DNA of 64,000 nt from Plutella xylostella (taxonomy: Eukaryota > Arthropoda > Insecta > Lepidoptera > Plutellidae), in NCBI RefSeq assembly GCF_932276165.1, contig NC_063995.1, positions 1,860,001 to 1,924,000 of the forward strand, read 5' to 3'. Positions 45,413 to 56,633 of the stretch are shown here, one piece after another (position 1 is the stretch's first letter; each line of letters opens with the position of its first letter). The position numbers and the translations under genes were made by a program. The notes under the pieces are model-generated. The model was not told where the DNA came from, ran no database searches, and was given only the letters and a program-made list of their open reading frames with translations.

Positions 45413-45680
45413 CACTCACCCTCGCACGGTTGCGCGCGCGGCGCAATGTAAAAGTTCCAGATACATAGCACCAAATTACTCCTAAAGGAAAAAGGCTAGC
45501 TTAATAACGCCGTCACGGACGCACGAAATCATCATCATCATCACGACCCACTGCTGCTGGGGCACGGGTCTCCTACCAATGAAGGATGGGTTTAGGCCTA
45601 GTCCACCACGCTGGCCTTTCAAAATTTCAAATGAAATATAAAATTGCTTTTTTGGTGTCGGCATTTTGTGGGTAGAACTT
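45413..45680. mobile_element. MITE family I, split by a LINE tail
   Basis: cactcaccctcgcacggttg, then aagttccag and aataacgccgtca. After the LINE piece, tttttggtgtcggcattttg continues. Confidence 0.55.
45520..45625 (-). repeat. LINE 3' fragment inserted in MITE family I
   Basis: On the minus strand it encodes GLNPSFIGRRPVPQQQW and a run of Met from (atg)n. The same tail occurs on the plus strand at 15655-15725. It splits a family I MITE at 45413-45680. Confidence 0.6.
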
Positions 45681-45683
45681 TTT

Positions 45684-46150
45684 AACCGACTTCAAAAAAA
45701 GGAGGAGGTTCTCAATTCGTCGGGATCTTTTTTTTTTTTTTTTATATTTTTTTTATGTATGTTCACCGATTACTCCGCCGTTTATGAACCGATTTTGAAA
45801 ATTCTTTTTTTGTTGTATTGGGTTGAGCTCCCAGGTGGTCCCATTTTTTTTTCAGAATTTTATCTCACCCCCAAGGGTGGGTAAAGGGGTAAAAACAGGG
45901 TATAAATTTCCATTTTGGGCACATATTAACCGATTCTAATGAAATTAAGAACGTAAATATAGTTCTTATAACAAAAAAATATGATGGTGACCTTGAGCTG
46001 ATCTGATGATGGAAACGGAAGGCAGTCAGGGGAACTCCTCAACGGTATATAGCAACTACTTCGTGTTTAGGCTTGAATGATTCGTATTGATTAGTAGGAC
46101 TTTTTGGTATCATTTGCACCTTACTTTTGATTGAAAATTATTACAAATAC
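45684..46150 (+). repeat. accgacttcaaaaaaaggagg repeat (family Q)
   Basis: Starts aaccgacttcaaaaaaagga and gttctcaattcgtcgggatc, then cgattactccgccgtttatg, acccccaagggtgggt and tgatgatggaaacggaaggc. It is a common type of lepidopteran repeat and the superfamily is not certain. Short pieces are at 28880 (-) and 33308. Confidence 0.6.
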
Positions 46151-46173
46151 ACTAAAAACTATTAAATAAAATA

Positions 46174-46472
46174 ATAATTAAAAAAATTAAAAAACCGACT
46201 TCAAAAAACCACTAAAATGTAAGAAATAATTTAAGGTTTACACAAATTCTACTCGTATGAGACAGTACAAATATACCTAAGCAGGAACTGTTCTTTTTTG
46301 AAGTTGGTGCCATATGTCTTCAGATTACTTTGTCACCGCACCAACATCAAAAAAGAACAGTTCCTGCTTAGGTATATTTGTACTGTCTCATACGAGTAGA
46401 ATTTGTGTAAACCTTAAATTATTTCTTACATTTTAGTGGTTTTTTGAAGTCGGTTTTTTAATTTTTTATTGT
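46174..46472. mobile_element. Foldback with about 135-bp near-perfect arms (family S)
   Basis: aaaaaccgacttcaaaaaac, cactaaaatgtaagaaataa and ctgcttaggtatatttgtac occur in both arms. The spacer is only about 30 bp. It abuts family Q and shares its accgacttc word. Confidence 0.85.
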
Positions 46473-47270
46473 AGTGTATTTTGCGGCGATCTCTTGTATC
46501 GGAGGCCAAGACTCACTTTGGGTCACTGAGCCAGCGGAGTAAGTAAGTATTTGTCTTGTAATCGGGCACACAGTATAGATGTCCCCGATAGTACCTGCGT
46601 ATGATCACCTTTACGGTCTCTTTCTTCCGATAGCAGTACAAAAAGTTAATTCTTAACCGAAAAGATAATTTGAAAACCTTTATGGAAAAACCATAAAGAA
46701 GTTATGATTTTTTTTCAATTCGCGGCGTAAGCATGGATCCACCTAATAATAAGATAATAACATATAATCAGATACCACATAATCTATAGATATATAACAC
46801 TGTTCTTTTTTTTAAAAGAAAAAAGTCTAAAGCTAACCAACCAATTTTCGCTTTCCGACGATTAATATAGGAGGAGGTACCTACCGAGGAACGGTAAAAA
46901 AAGTTAAAAGATTCCGCCTTGATAACAAAAATACAATATAGATCTAATATTCAGGTGCTATTTTAAGTTAATCGCCATTTTGCTCAACAAAGCGGATGGT
47001 GCTTTTTATGAAAGGAAGAATACTTACTGTTGCTACGGACAGAAGATTATTCTATTATTGTAAATATGGCAAGGGTTGCCACTGCCGGGTTATTGATCAA
47101 TGGAATTAATTCGAATTTCCAGGAGGAATCGGAAAGCAATTTTAACAACTTATATATGTATTTAGATACCTATTTATTTTATCACGTAGGAAGACGTTTA
47201 GAAATTAGATTTTATTTAATGTGATTGAATCGAATGTGTACTTATCAAATTACATAAAAAACCCAAAACT
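46473..47270. other. AT-rich spacer
   Basis: No gene or repeat copy recognised. Confidence 0.35.
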
Positions 47271-47463
47271 GGGTTAGTCCCGCTATGGTATGGTCCCGGT
47301 ATGGCACCCTCTTAAAATACCTATCAAAAAGTCCCGCTATGGTACCCATCTTTTAGATCTACTTTACAACAGTACCAAAAACTGAAGGGTACCATAGCGG
47401 GACTTTTTGATAGGTATTTTAAGAGGGTGCCATACCGGGACCATACCATAGCGGGACTAACCC
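47271..47463. mobile_element. 193-bp palindromic MITE (family T), copy A
   Basis: The same length and arms as copy B. Its loop (atcttttagatctactttac and onward) is the exact reverse complement of copy B's loop. The flanks ccaaaact and aaaaaact agree at 6 of 8 positions, consistent with an 8-bp duplication that has since changed or an imperfect one. Confidence 0.92.
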
Positions 47464-48041
47464 AAAAAACTCTGTCAAAGTTAAATTTTATAAAGACGCC
47501 AAAATGACAAAGATTAATATTATTATTTTAATTCAAAAAAAGTCATTGCTTACTGGACTTTTTTTTAGTAATAGGACATACAGCTTGATATTTTTATATT
47601 TAATTTAAATTTCAAACACTTGGTTACTGGTTCATATTTTATTTTAAATATTGTGGTTATCTCAATAGGTTGAAGAGATCTTTTATTATTATTAAATGAC
47701 TGTACAGTCAATATTTCTCTCTGGCAACCCTAAAAAGATCAGGAAGTTCATTAAATATTATTCAATAGCCGACGGGCACCGCGCTGAAATAGGATTAAAA
47801 GTATAATATAATATCAATATTATTATTATCTTAGGATGAAATTAAACATTTGCTACCATACCTTGTATTATGTGTAAAGTACCTATTCTGGAGTTGGCCT
47901 AACCATAGGCATGAAGTTTTTTGACCCTTTACAATAGGTTGTTTCTGTATGTACAATTTACTGTTTACTAACCATATTGCAATGTTACTAACATTACTAT
48001 GGACTTCTATAAAAAACCTGTGTGTACACGTGTAATTTATT

Positions 48042-48186
48042 AAGGGTCTGTTTCACAATGTCTGGTTAGTGGCTACCTGACGGATAAAATACATGCTGTC
48101 ACTCTCTGTTATTATTTTTTAGACAGTGACAGCATGTATTTTATCCGACAGGTAGCGACTAACCAGACATTGTAAAACAGGGGGTA
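48042..48186. mobile_element. MITE family B
   Basis: aagggtctgtttcacaatgt and tggttagtggctacctgac with inverse. Confidence 0.82.
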
Positions 48187-48671
48187 AGTCTGAAATAAAA
48201 CTATTTTTTTATTCAAATTGACGTTGTGATATACGAATTTCAACTTTTTCACTGACGTAAAGAGTTGAAACTCGTGTGTTTCAAAGTCAATTTTAACCTT
48301 GTTGTTAACTTGAATTTGAGGTTTATTTATAAGTTGTTCCATTTAAAAAATACTATCATGGTGCAAAATAAATAGTATTCTATTCTAGTTTATAACATTA
48401 TTCAAATATCAGTTTTGACTCGGTGATCGAGTGGAAGCCATATTGAAATGGATCACATTGACGGCCGTCAATACTCGTCAAATCGGATTTCGAGAGCTTA
48501 ATACTGCCTCAGTCCGTCTGCGTCCGATAGAGCCGATTATTTGTCCAACTGCCCGACAATATCACTGAGCTAATATTGCAACACATCTGTGTTGGGAATA
48601 CTGGAATAGCAAATGTGTATTAATAACTTTAGACGGAACCACTGTGCAGTGTATTTTCACGCTAAAATATT

Positions 48672-49040
48672 GTACACTCGCAAGCAATGAAAAAGTTCCA
48701 GTGAAATAACAGAGGGTCTAGTACAGGTTTGTTAGATTGTCGGAAACTATAAAAGTTTACGTTTTCTCGCATACAAAGTGGCTCCTCTAGCGGAAACTAT
48801 CATGCAACTGACATATAACGTATGCAGATGACAGAAGAAAACGTAAACTTTTATAGTTTTCAAAAATTGCAAAACCTGTACAGGACGGAATTATTCTAGC
48901 TTAATGACGCCGTCTGCAATATATTCAGAATATTACCAAATAAAAACGTAAATATTGTACAATTTCGTTTAAATTTGATGTTTTTAAAAATTGAGGTATT
49001 TTATTGTCGGCATTTTGTATAGAACCTGCTCGCGAATGTA
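48672..49040. mobile_element. MITE family I, split by MITE family U
   Basis: tacactcgcaagcaatgaaa and aagttccagtgaaataacag on the left. On the right, cttaatgacgccgtc, then tgtcggcattttgta and ctgctcgcgaatgta. Confidence 0.75.
48716..48895. mobile_element. MITE family U inside family I
   Basis: gtctagtacaggtttgttag to ttgcaaaacctgtacaggac, with ggaaactat in the arms. Copies are at 51689-51862 (inverted) and 60751-60926. Confidence 0.78.
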
Positions 49041-49759
49041 TATTTCAATTTGGTGCTGTAATAAATGTCGTAGAAATATCCACGCCAAATATAAAGTTTA
49101 GAGAAAACCACAAAGGCCAACCCATTTTAATCAAACAGTTCACAATACCGTAGCTATATTGTTTCATCACACAGCCATATCTGAATATGACTGTATTTGG
49201 ATTCGCTGTAAAATTACTCTGAAAGTTTATTTATTTATTTATTTATTTATCAAATATGGAACACCAGCAGTTTACACAACACACACTGATAACATATTCC
49301 TCGTTACAAATTTCGTTGCGAAAACCATTTATAGGCGTACACGTCATTATCAAAGAATCTTATCTTAAAAACAACATAATATTAAAGTAGGAGTTTAAAC
49401 ATATTTAAAATATAACGAACACTAACATTATTAGCTAAACAAATTATTAAAATTATGTGTAACAAAAACAAAATATTAAAATTACTTGTAACAAAACAAA
49501 TTATTTGCAACAAAAAATAAAGTTGAAAATTATTATATGTGGCTGGAAATTGTGAATGTAACGACACCCGGCGTCACTGAAAACTGTAGAGTTAACAAAG
49601 GGGATAACAAATACATGGCCATGGCCGAAATCGGTCGGACCAATCATCATCATCACATGATAATAATAATGATGAGACCTATAGACACCGAAGGAAGTAT
49701 GTTTATGTCGAATAGAAATTACGTAAATCGATTAATATAACAACTTTTTCTTTTTTCAG
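49041..49759. other. Probable intron upstream of candidate exon
   Basis: AT-rich, with a (ttta)n run at 49228-49250 and a polypyrimidine tract at its end. The ORF at 49537-49740 has low complexity (His/Met runs) and is not supported. Confidence 0.35.
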
Positions 49760-49809
49760 TTGCTGAAATCCCAGACGAGGCAGGCGGGCGCAGTCATGGA
49801 CTCGGAAAG
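49760..49809 (+). CDS. Candidate 50-bp exon of an unidentified host gene, probably containing the start codon
   Basis: A textbook acceptor (actttttcttttttcag at 49743-49759) and donor (AAAG|GTGAGT at 49810) enclose 50 bp that is GC-richer than its surroundings. An ATG at 49796 has G at -3 and G at +4, and would start MDSE with the last codon split after two bases. Upstream in the same frame there is no stop in the exon. A second frame is also open over the whole exon (AEIPDEAGGRSHGLGK) and ends exactly on a codon boundary. I cannot identify the gene, and no partner exon is obvious within the window, which suggests long introns. A fresh MITE sits 22 bp downstream of the donor. Confidence 0.45.
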
Positions 49810-49831
49810 GTGAGTTTCTATCTGTCTCTAG

Positions 49832-50024
49832 GGGTTAGTCCCGCTATGGTATGGTCCCGGTATGGCACCCTCTTAAAATACCTATCAAAAAGTCCCGCTA
49901 TGGTACCCTTCAGTTTTTGGTACTGTTGTAAAGTAGATCTAAAAGATGGGTACCATAGCGGGACTTTTTGATAGGTATTTTAAGAGGGTGCCATACCGGG
50001 ACCATACCATAGCGGGGCTAACCC
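49832..50024. mobile_element. 193-bp palindromic MITE (family T), copy B, with 8-bp target duplication
   Basis: Starts gggttagtcccgctatggta and ends in its inverse, with 77-bp arms and a 39-bp loop. It is flanked by gtctctag at 49824-49831 and 50025-50032, a perfect 8-bp duplication. It differs from copy A at 47271 by one base that I can see, and its loop is in the opposite orientation. Each arm holds three gtcccg-tatgg motifs. Confidence 0.93.
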
Positions 50025-50139
50025 GTCTCTAGCTTTAGTCCGCGGCCACCACTGACGCTTTCACGAAACCCAGTAATTGTTTTTTATTTTAAATGCTGAC
50101 GTAATACTATGCGTCGTCGTCAATAAGTCATTCCCAAAG

Positions 50140-50245
50140 GTTGCCTGGAAGAGATAGCTTTTAGCGCCGCCTATTGTGCTTACTCCTTTTGTTATTTAAT
50201 GTATGTTGTGTGTTTTTTCAATAAAGTTGTATTGTATTGTAATGC
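50140..50245 (+). repeat. LINE/SINE 3' tail
   Basis: gcctggaagagatagctttt, then caataaagttgtattgtatt. Confidence 0.62.
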
Positions 50246-50639
50246 GGACTAAAAAGCGAGCTCAACTACCTCCGTCAATTGAAAAAAAAACTTCCGTATG
50301 AAAGAGTTTTTCCAAAAAAAGCCTCGATTCACGCCGTCTTAATTCACAGTTTTATAACCTACCTCCCGATACCAAGTACCTAGAATGTAGAAGTTTATGT
50401 AAATGATGGAGATAAGGGATCTTTGAATTTCTTCTATTATTTTATTGCTGATTAGATAAATCGCTAATAGCTTTTTAAACATAATAGAGTTTGTAACTAC
50501 CGTATTCTATTGTAACTGCATTCCTGAACTGCTTTTGCTTTTTTAAGTTATATCCATAATATGTTCCATTTTCATCTAGCCTTTATCCTAGTCGTGACGG
50601 CCGAATTTCAGAATATCATTGCTCTTACAAAGTGATCGG

Positions 50640-51055
50640 TGGTTAGTCGTGTCGCCATGACGCGCTAAACGCTTAGACTAACAATATACGAACACGATGG
50701 TACATACATTAACAAAGCAACAAAATATCCGCATTTTTTGTATTATCAAACCATTTCAAGTTCAACCCAATGACAACCATTGTATGTACTTACCAATGAA
50801 TAAAGTCACAAATCTTCTAACCCAACAAAGGGCTGATTTTTCAATGGTCAGATAAATGTAATCTGAGGAATAAAATTGCGACTGTCACTTATAATACAAA
50901 CATTCAGACGCGACAGCATCAGAATTATTCCTCAGATAACTTTTATCTGACTATTGAAAAATCTGCACTAAATCAAAATAAACGACCAATAGTAGAAGTG
51001 GGGTGTTATTTGTCGAGACGTTTCTATTGCACCGACACTCCATCTAGTCCGTGTT
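50640..51055 (+). repeat. Repeat K, split by a family A MITE
   Basis: aagttcaacccaatgacaac and gtagaagtggggtgttattt match 7895-8160 in inverse. Family A (50829-50970) lies between the two blocks. Confidence 0.62.
50829..50970. mobile_element. MITE family A copy in repeat K
   Basis: agggctgatttttcaatggt to ttgaaaaatctgcact. The inner core has gactgtcac. Confidence 0.8.
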
Positions 51056-51196
51056 AAAACATCGTTGGCTAAACGGCCTGATGAGATTTTGATAACCTAT
51101 TACACCTTTATTATCCGGATAAAAACGGTGGGTTGAATAGATGAAGGCCCCTTTGTGATCGGGTCGGGATTATAATTGCTACACTATTGAATACTG

Positions 51197-51360
51197 TTGG
51201 CGTGGGACGCCCAGCGGCTCGCTGAAGGCTTTGACAGAGAGCCGGTAGTGGACAGTTGTTGTGGAAGGACATGTGGAAGGCCGAGGACAGAGTGTTGTGG
51301 CGCTTCTATAGAAAGTCCTATGTCCAGCAGTGGACAAATTGCGGGCTTTTAATTATTAAT
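51197..51360 (+). pseudogene. C-terminal LINE reverse transcriptase fragment, decayed
   Basis: VGRPAAR then a stop, and in another frame DMWKAEDRVLWRFYRKSYVQ followed by QW. It is the same LINE tail as at 36987-37175. Confidence 0.68.
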
Positions 51361-51688
51361 ATGGCTACAATTTTTATAGGTAAACATCTATATAATAGTA
51401 GGTATATATATATAAAAGTCATACGATGAATAAAACATTTGACTTTGATTTTTTATAAGTCCCCCCCCCCTAATAAAGGCTTTTATACATATAATTAACA
51501 ATGTATTATTTACTTTCCCTTTTACTATGTAAAGTGACCGTCCTGTTGGTCTACATAGGTACATAATCGGGATTAGTTACCGTGTCTTTTTGGGATTGGT
51601 TTCGATCCAAGTAAGCAGCTTACATGGTATGTAATGCTTAGTAACATGCGTGCTTACAAGTTACTTCGGTAAAACATTAATACCACAG

Positions 51689-51862
51689 CCTCTAGTACGG
51701 ATTTTTCAAAGGAAACAAGTGAAGGTTTTGTACTGTCATCTGCATACATTATATGTCAAAAGTTTCATGATAGTTTCCGCTAGAGGCGCCTCTTTTTGGG
51801 TGAGAATACGTATGTTATATTTTTTTATAGTTTTCGACAAACTATCAAACCTGCACTAGGCG
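51689..51862. mobile_element. MITE family U, reversed
   Basis: cctctagtacggatttttca to ctatcaaacctgcactagg. The 69-aa ORF over it is not a gene. Confidence 0.72.
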
Positions 51863-53343
51863 TACACGTGGGGTAAATAATATACAGTTCATCATCATCA
51901 TCATATTTCTCAATTCCTACTTTTGTATTTTTTTTGTATGAATTTGATCGACTATGTCATGTATATTCATTCGATCTGCTAATAAACAGTACGCAGTAGC
52001 ATTTGACTTTGACTTTACCTAGGTCATGCCCAACCTTTCGACTTGCAAATTGGAAAACCACATTATTTTGCTGAATAGAATTCATCATGAGGCTGTGAGG
52101 CCATAGACACCTCTATTCCAATCCCATACAGTTCTGGTTAGCTCAACAGCCTTCCGATATATGTTTTGTATTCATTAGTAAAGCTGGGCTGTGCCCCTAC
52201 TAAAGGTAAGTTGGTTATACCCTGTAAAAGTTAACCGAATAATTTATCCTTATCCACGCGATACAATAGAGCTTTTGTAAAGTTGCAAACTTTTTAGAAT
52301 TTAACTTTACCCTTAAAACTTAATATAATAGGACGTACGGCGTACTGAAAGAATAGTCATGGTTGAGATAGAATTAATCGGTTTATTATGTCGTAAATGT
52401 ATTTATTGAATATATTGTGTATTCATATGAATTCTCTTTGTGTATGCAGTAATTGCCGAAGGGAAAAGTCCATAACTACTTACCATAAAGTGAATCTAAA
52501 AGAAAATCTTGTTATAAAAATGTGCTTGACACATTCGTTATTCAATGTTCTCTTTTTGAGTTGTGTTGGTATCTTTTAAACATCTTATTGGCTGTCTCGT
52601 TTAACAAAATGTTATTCAAAGCTTTTTCATTGTACCTACAAATTGACTACTCGTTTGAAGCTTAAATCTGGTGCTTATAAATACGTAGGTACCTACCGAT
52701 CTGTAGTTCAGATGTACAGATTTTTACCCCGAAATTATAGAACATCCTCCAAATATTGACTCTAAAACTGCCTACCCAGAACAAACTACAGTGGAGTACA
52801 CCCCCGTTCACAATCACTGTCATTCGTAACCCCCGTGACACAACTACGCTGAGCAAAATTAATCTCTATCTCGACTCAAATAAGAGTCACGATCACATTT
52901 TGTGAAACAATTCCAAAGGACAAGATTAATGTGAATGGGCTGCGGTCGCTGAAATACGGACAGTGAAAATAACTGCCGTTTCAGCAGAAACTTTTCGAGT
53001 TTAAAAAATCTGAAAACGTGCCGTGTTTTGTTTTTTTTTGTATATTTTGTAGAGTTTTCTTTTTATACTTAGTACCTACTGGTCCATAAGTGTCACAACT
53101 TTGTAGTGTAAAAGCAAACTTACACTTTTTTATTTATTTGAACCCAAACAAGTAATAGTAATTTATTTCAGCGAAGTATAATTTCTATCTACTACTGGGT
53201 TTATATCGGATTACAACAACGCCTACGTATATAGCACCTATATTTATACGTAACACGTAAATACATTTCTATAATGATTGTATTGTATTGGAATTCCTGA
53301 TAACACAGATGATCCAAAATAGCTGATTTAGCGAGGCGGGGGC
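51863..53343. other. AT-rich spacer
   Basis: (atc)n at 51891-51904, a LINE-like tail word at 51945-52018, and otherwise nothing recognised. Confidence 0.35.
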
Positions 53344-53917
53344 GGGGTCGCTCTTCATCGACGAACGAACGAACGAGAATAGTCTGACCGAACTAAGAAA
53401 AAAATAAAACAGCAGTACTAACCACGACTCTATCTCGCTGTATTAATAATAATAATAAAATAAATAAATATGTGGGGACATCTCACACGGCTATCCGACC
53501 CCAAGCTAGGCAGAACCTGTGTTATGGGTGTCGGACAGCTGATATATCTACAGAAATAAATAGATAGATAGATACTTAATATAAATATCAACACCCAAGA
53601 CCCGAGTACAAATATCTGTCTTTAAACAAATATCTGCCCCAGCCGGGAATCGAACCCGGGACCTTCGGCTCAGTAGTCAGGGTCACTAACCACTACGCCA
53701 TTCGGTCGTCAGTAAACCTTTATTTCAGTGGCTCATATTATAAACTAAACACATACATTTAAAAAATACAAAAATAAGAAATAGGTAAGTATATCAGAGA
53801 GAAAAGTAACTTAAACTCTAGCACTATTGACAAGGAATTTAATAGTATTTAGCGTACCGATTGCTTGACAATTTACGTTCGTTTGTACGTTCGTTTCGAT
53901 TTAGACAGTGAGCCCCC
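53344..53917. mobile_element. MITE family F, split by a SINE
   Basis: ggggtcgctcttcatcgacg and acgaacgaacgagaatagtc on the left. The right end is gtaccgattgcttgacaatt and gtttgtacgttcgtttcgat. Between 53715 and 53850 lies a further unidentified AT-rich insert. Confidence 0.65.
53450..53712 (-). mobile_element. tRNA-headed SINE, reverse orientation
   Basis: Read on the minus strand it has cgaccgaatggcgtagtggt, the B-box gggttcgattcccgg, gtcttgggtgttgat, and a gtccccacat stretch ending in an ATT-rich tail. It breaks a family F MITE (53344-53917). Confidence 0.85.
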
Positions 53918-53944
53918 TGTTCCCGGAATAATGTATTTGCAACT

Positions 53945-54153
53945 AGCTGTTCCCGCGAGCTTCGCTTCGCCTTAAAAAGTTTACCCGTGGGAATTCCGGC
54001 ATAAAAAGTAGCCTATGTTCTTTCCCAGGGTCTAGACTATCTGTATACCAAATTTCATTCAAATCCGTTCAGTAGTTTTGGCGTGAAAGAGTAACAGACA
54101 GACAGACAGACAGACAGACACAGTTACTTTCGCATTTATAATATTAGTTAGGA
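53945..54153 (+). repeat. RTE-like 3' tail repeat
   Basis: agctgttcccgcgagcttcg to atttataatattagttagga, with six gaca units. Confidence 0.78.
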
Positions 54154-54781
54154 AGTTAGGATGAACACGCTCATGCAGGCGAGTTCACGGTATTGCCGCT
54201 TACTCTGTGAATATTCGATCAAATATTTGATCGAATTCGGCCAAACTAGCTATACCTACTAATCGGCTAGGTGCATGGTGCAGTCAGCTGAACAAAATTG
54301 TATGTTTGTAAACATGAGTACTTATATGTGTGAATCATTTGGGTAACGAATGTTTTAGGAACTGGTGTTTTGGGAAAGGATGTTATAGGAAACGGATAGG
54401 TGCCCCGTTCTGAAAGGAATAAAATATTATTGCAAATAGGAAGGGTGAATTTATATGTGTATGTGAATGTACCTGTGGGTGTCTTAAATTTTGTCTACGG
54501 GATGTGAGTGTATGTTTCACTCTAAATAATAACCCATCTTTTGGATAGTTACACAGTTAACGTTGTCAGACTATGGATAGAGTATAATAGTATAGTAGAG
54601 TTAATGCATGGTATACAAGAATACGAAATACTTCCGTTTGCCAAGTTTATCATCAGACTTAAAGTCGACGTACAGATCTAATGTAGGTATACGGTGTACA
54701 GTGACTTCTGTGTACCAAAATGTGTTTCAGATATCCGTATTGCAACCCAACAGGATATCATTAAAGTGAGCTCGCATCTGC
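54154..54781. other. Spacer, nothing recognised
   Basis: Short partial repeats such as gaacgaatgttttagga near 54345-54400, without a family. Confidence 0.3.
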
Positions 54782-55078
54782 GGGGTCATTCTAGATTGCG
54801 AAAAACGAATTTTGAAGCGCTGTCAAGCTAACCACGACTGTCTCGCTGTATTTAGTGCAAATTTCGCCATAGTCGGTTATCTAACCGACTGGGATTCATT
54901 TATAAAAAATATAAATTAAACGTCATCTCCATATAAAATTCATGACAGATGTGTCAAAAGTCAACCACTACTCCCTGGTTATGCTCTAACCGACTGTGGA
55001 GAAATTGGAACTTAACGTACCGATTACATTACAGCTCTCGTTTGTTCGTTTTTAGCCTTTGACGGAAAAATAGGGTCG
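54782..55078. mobile_element. MITE family F, split by MITE family C
   Basis: ggggtcattctagattgcga and aaccacgactgtctcgctgt on the left, acgtaccgattacattacag on the right. Confidence 0.75.
54855..55011. mobile_element. MITE family C with TTA target duplication
   Basis: gtgcaaatttcgccatagtc to ggagaaattggaac. tta lies at both edges (54852-54854, 55012-55014). The empty site tgtatttaacgtaccg is seen in an uninterrupted family F end near 1568. A 3-bp TTA duplication fits PIF/Harbinger MITEs. Confidence 0.82.
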
Positions 55079-55084
55079 TTACAA

Positions 55085-55260
55085 GTCGTGTATCTGTGGT
55101 TCAAAACGACTGAACCGATTTTGTTTGTTTTAAGGTTCAATTAATGTCAATGAGTTCTTAGCCATATTTAATCAAAATCGGCTGAGCCGTTCAAAGTTTA
55201 TGCAACTTTTTCTGTTGTATGCCGGTGTTTTTTAACCTTAGCTAGGTTATTGTCAAGGTG
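55085..55260 (-). repeat. Interspersed repeat family R, reverse
   Basis: atcggctgagccgttcaaag and aaccttagctaggttatt. Confidence 0.58.
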
Positions 55261-55471
55261 GAGTAACCCTCCGAACTGTGAATCAGATCTGTGTAGGTAC
55301 ATACGAAGCGGGCGGGGATCAAATTCAAATTGTGGATCGGAGAGGAAATGTTCAGTACTCGCTACCTTTCTGCCAGACCTGTCGACGACACTGATATGGT
55401 TCAGAAACATTCACATATTATACAGCGTGTTGCAAAATTCTCGAATTTCCATAAGTCTTAGGACAAAAGTT

Positions 55472-55565
55472 GTTCAGCTAGCACAGGGCGCATTTAAGTC
55501 GTGACAAAAGTTCTCCGTCGCGTTCGCTTTTGTGTGCGATGCAAAACTTTTGTCACGTCTTAATT
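55472..55565. mobile_element. MITE family G, truncated
   Basis: ttcagctagcacagggcgca and cttttgtcacgtcttaattg. The right terminus is lost. Confidence 0.6.
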
Positions 55566-55641
55566 GTATTGATTTATTAGCCCATCGTGAGGAAACCTGC
55601 ACACCTATATTCTAGATGTGTATCCTAAGTGTATTGTACTT

Positions 55642-55790
55642 ATTCCAAAACGGCGATATGGTTCGCAACCTATCACGTGAGTACAAATGTGCTGCGAAAA
55701 GTGGGTGGCTCGCTTGTGAGCCACCTCTGACTACCCCTTGGGGGATTACAGTCGTGAGTGCTTGTTTATGTATGTTTGTTTACGTTGTGG
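55642..55790 (+). repeat. SINE tail family L
   Basis: ggcgatatggttcgcaacct and gccacctctgactacccctt, as at 10855. At 55575-55625 a piece of a different SINE body (catcgtgaggaaacctgc) precedes it. Confidence 0.7.
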
Positions 55791-56633
55791 AGGACATCAT
55801 CATCACATCATTGGCCCTTCAGTATGACCTCCTGAGTCACAGACTGTTGACAGGCTAGTATTGCAATGTCGGAACCCTCTGACCCTCACAGTACAAAATA
55901 TGTGACTTATTTTAAGCAGTGGACCAGTCCACTGTGTTAACCTTGACCTGAATAATAAATATAGTTTTAACCTGGTTTTAGGTATCCAATTATATTATCG
56001 GTGAGCTTATTATTTACTGTTATACATGTATGTACCTACCGTATCTATGAATGTTAGAAAGTACCAGTCATTTATTGTTTTTGAGATAAATTAACTTAAT
56101 ATCGACACCTTGGATGAATTTTTTGCGTGCCACCGATACAAAATTCAATATTGTAATGTGAAATTTTATGTTGAGTTACCCTTTATCAAAATATCATAGA
56201 TCATACACTACTAAAGTTACATTGATCGAAATTCTGATCCTTCCAGAGCAAGGCTATCAGCCCTTCAAGGCATGACGTTGACTTTTGGCACACCCTGTAT
56301 AATAATACATTTAATACTAAACAGAAACATTTACCTCAATTTAAAATAAGATATATCACTGAAATGCGACCTTCATTAAACAGGATTCGCCTCGCGCTGG
56401 CAAGGTGAGGGCAGATCTGTGAGGTCAATATCGTGTCTCGTGAGTCCCCTTATAGGGACACACAGCCTCCGCCGTGGCTGGCTTATGAAGCAATGCAGTT
56501 TAGGTTCGAATGCTATTCCTAGCAACATCATCACAATACAATCGCAAGCAATAAAAAAAAAGGTAAAAATAATCGGACGCATATTTTTTGAAAAATAAAT
56601 AAATAATTTGCTATATTCTGATGCGTTGTTAAA
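55791..56633. other. Spacer, nothing recognised
   Basis: cacaccctgtataataatac at 56280 may be a worn family E end. No gene seen. Confidence 0.3.

Noticed and set aside
49225..49740. ORFs near the candidate exon as extra exons
   Set aside because: They cover a (ttta)n run and an (atc)n/(atg)n run. No splice sites fit the frames.
53953..54122. CRISPR-like array in the (gaca)n and similar short repeats
   Set aside because: Simple tandem microsatellite without spacers, in a eukaryotic genome.
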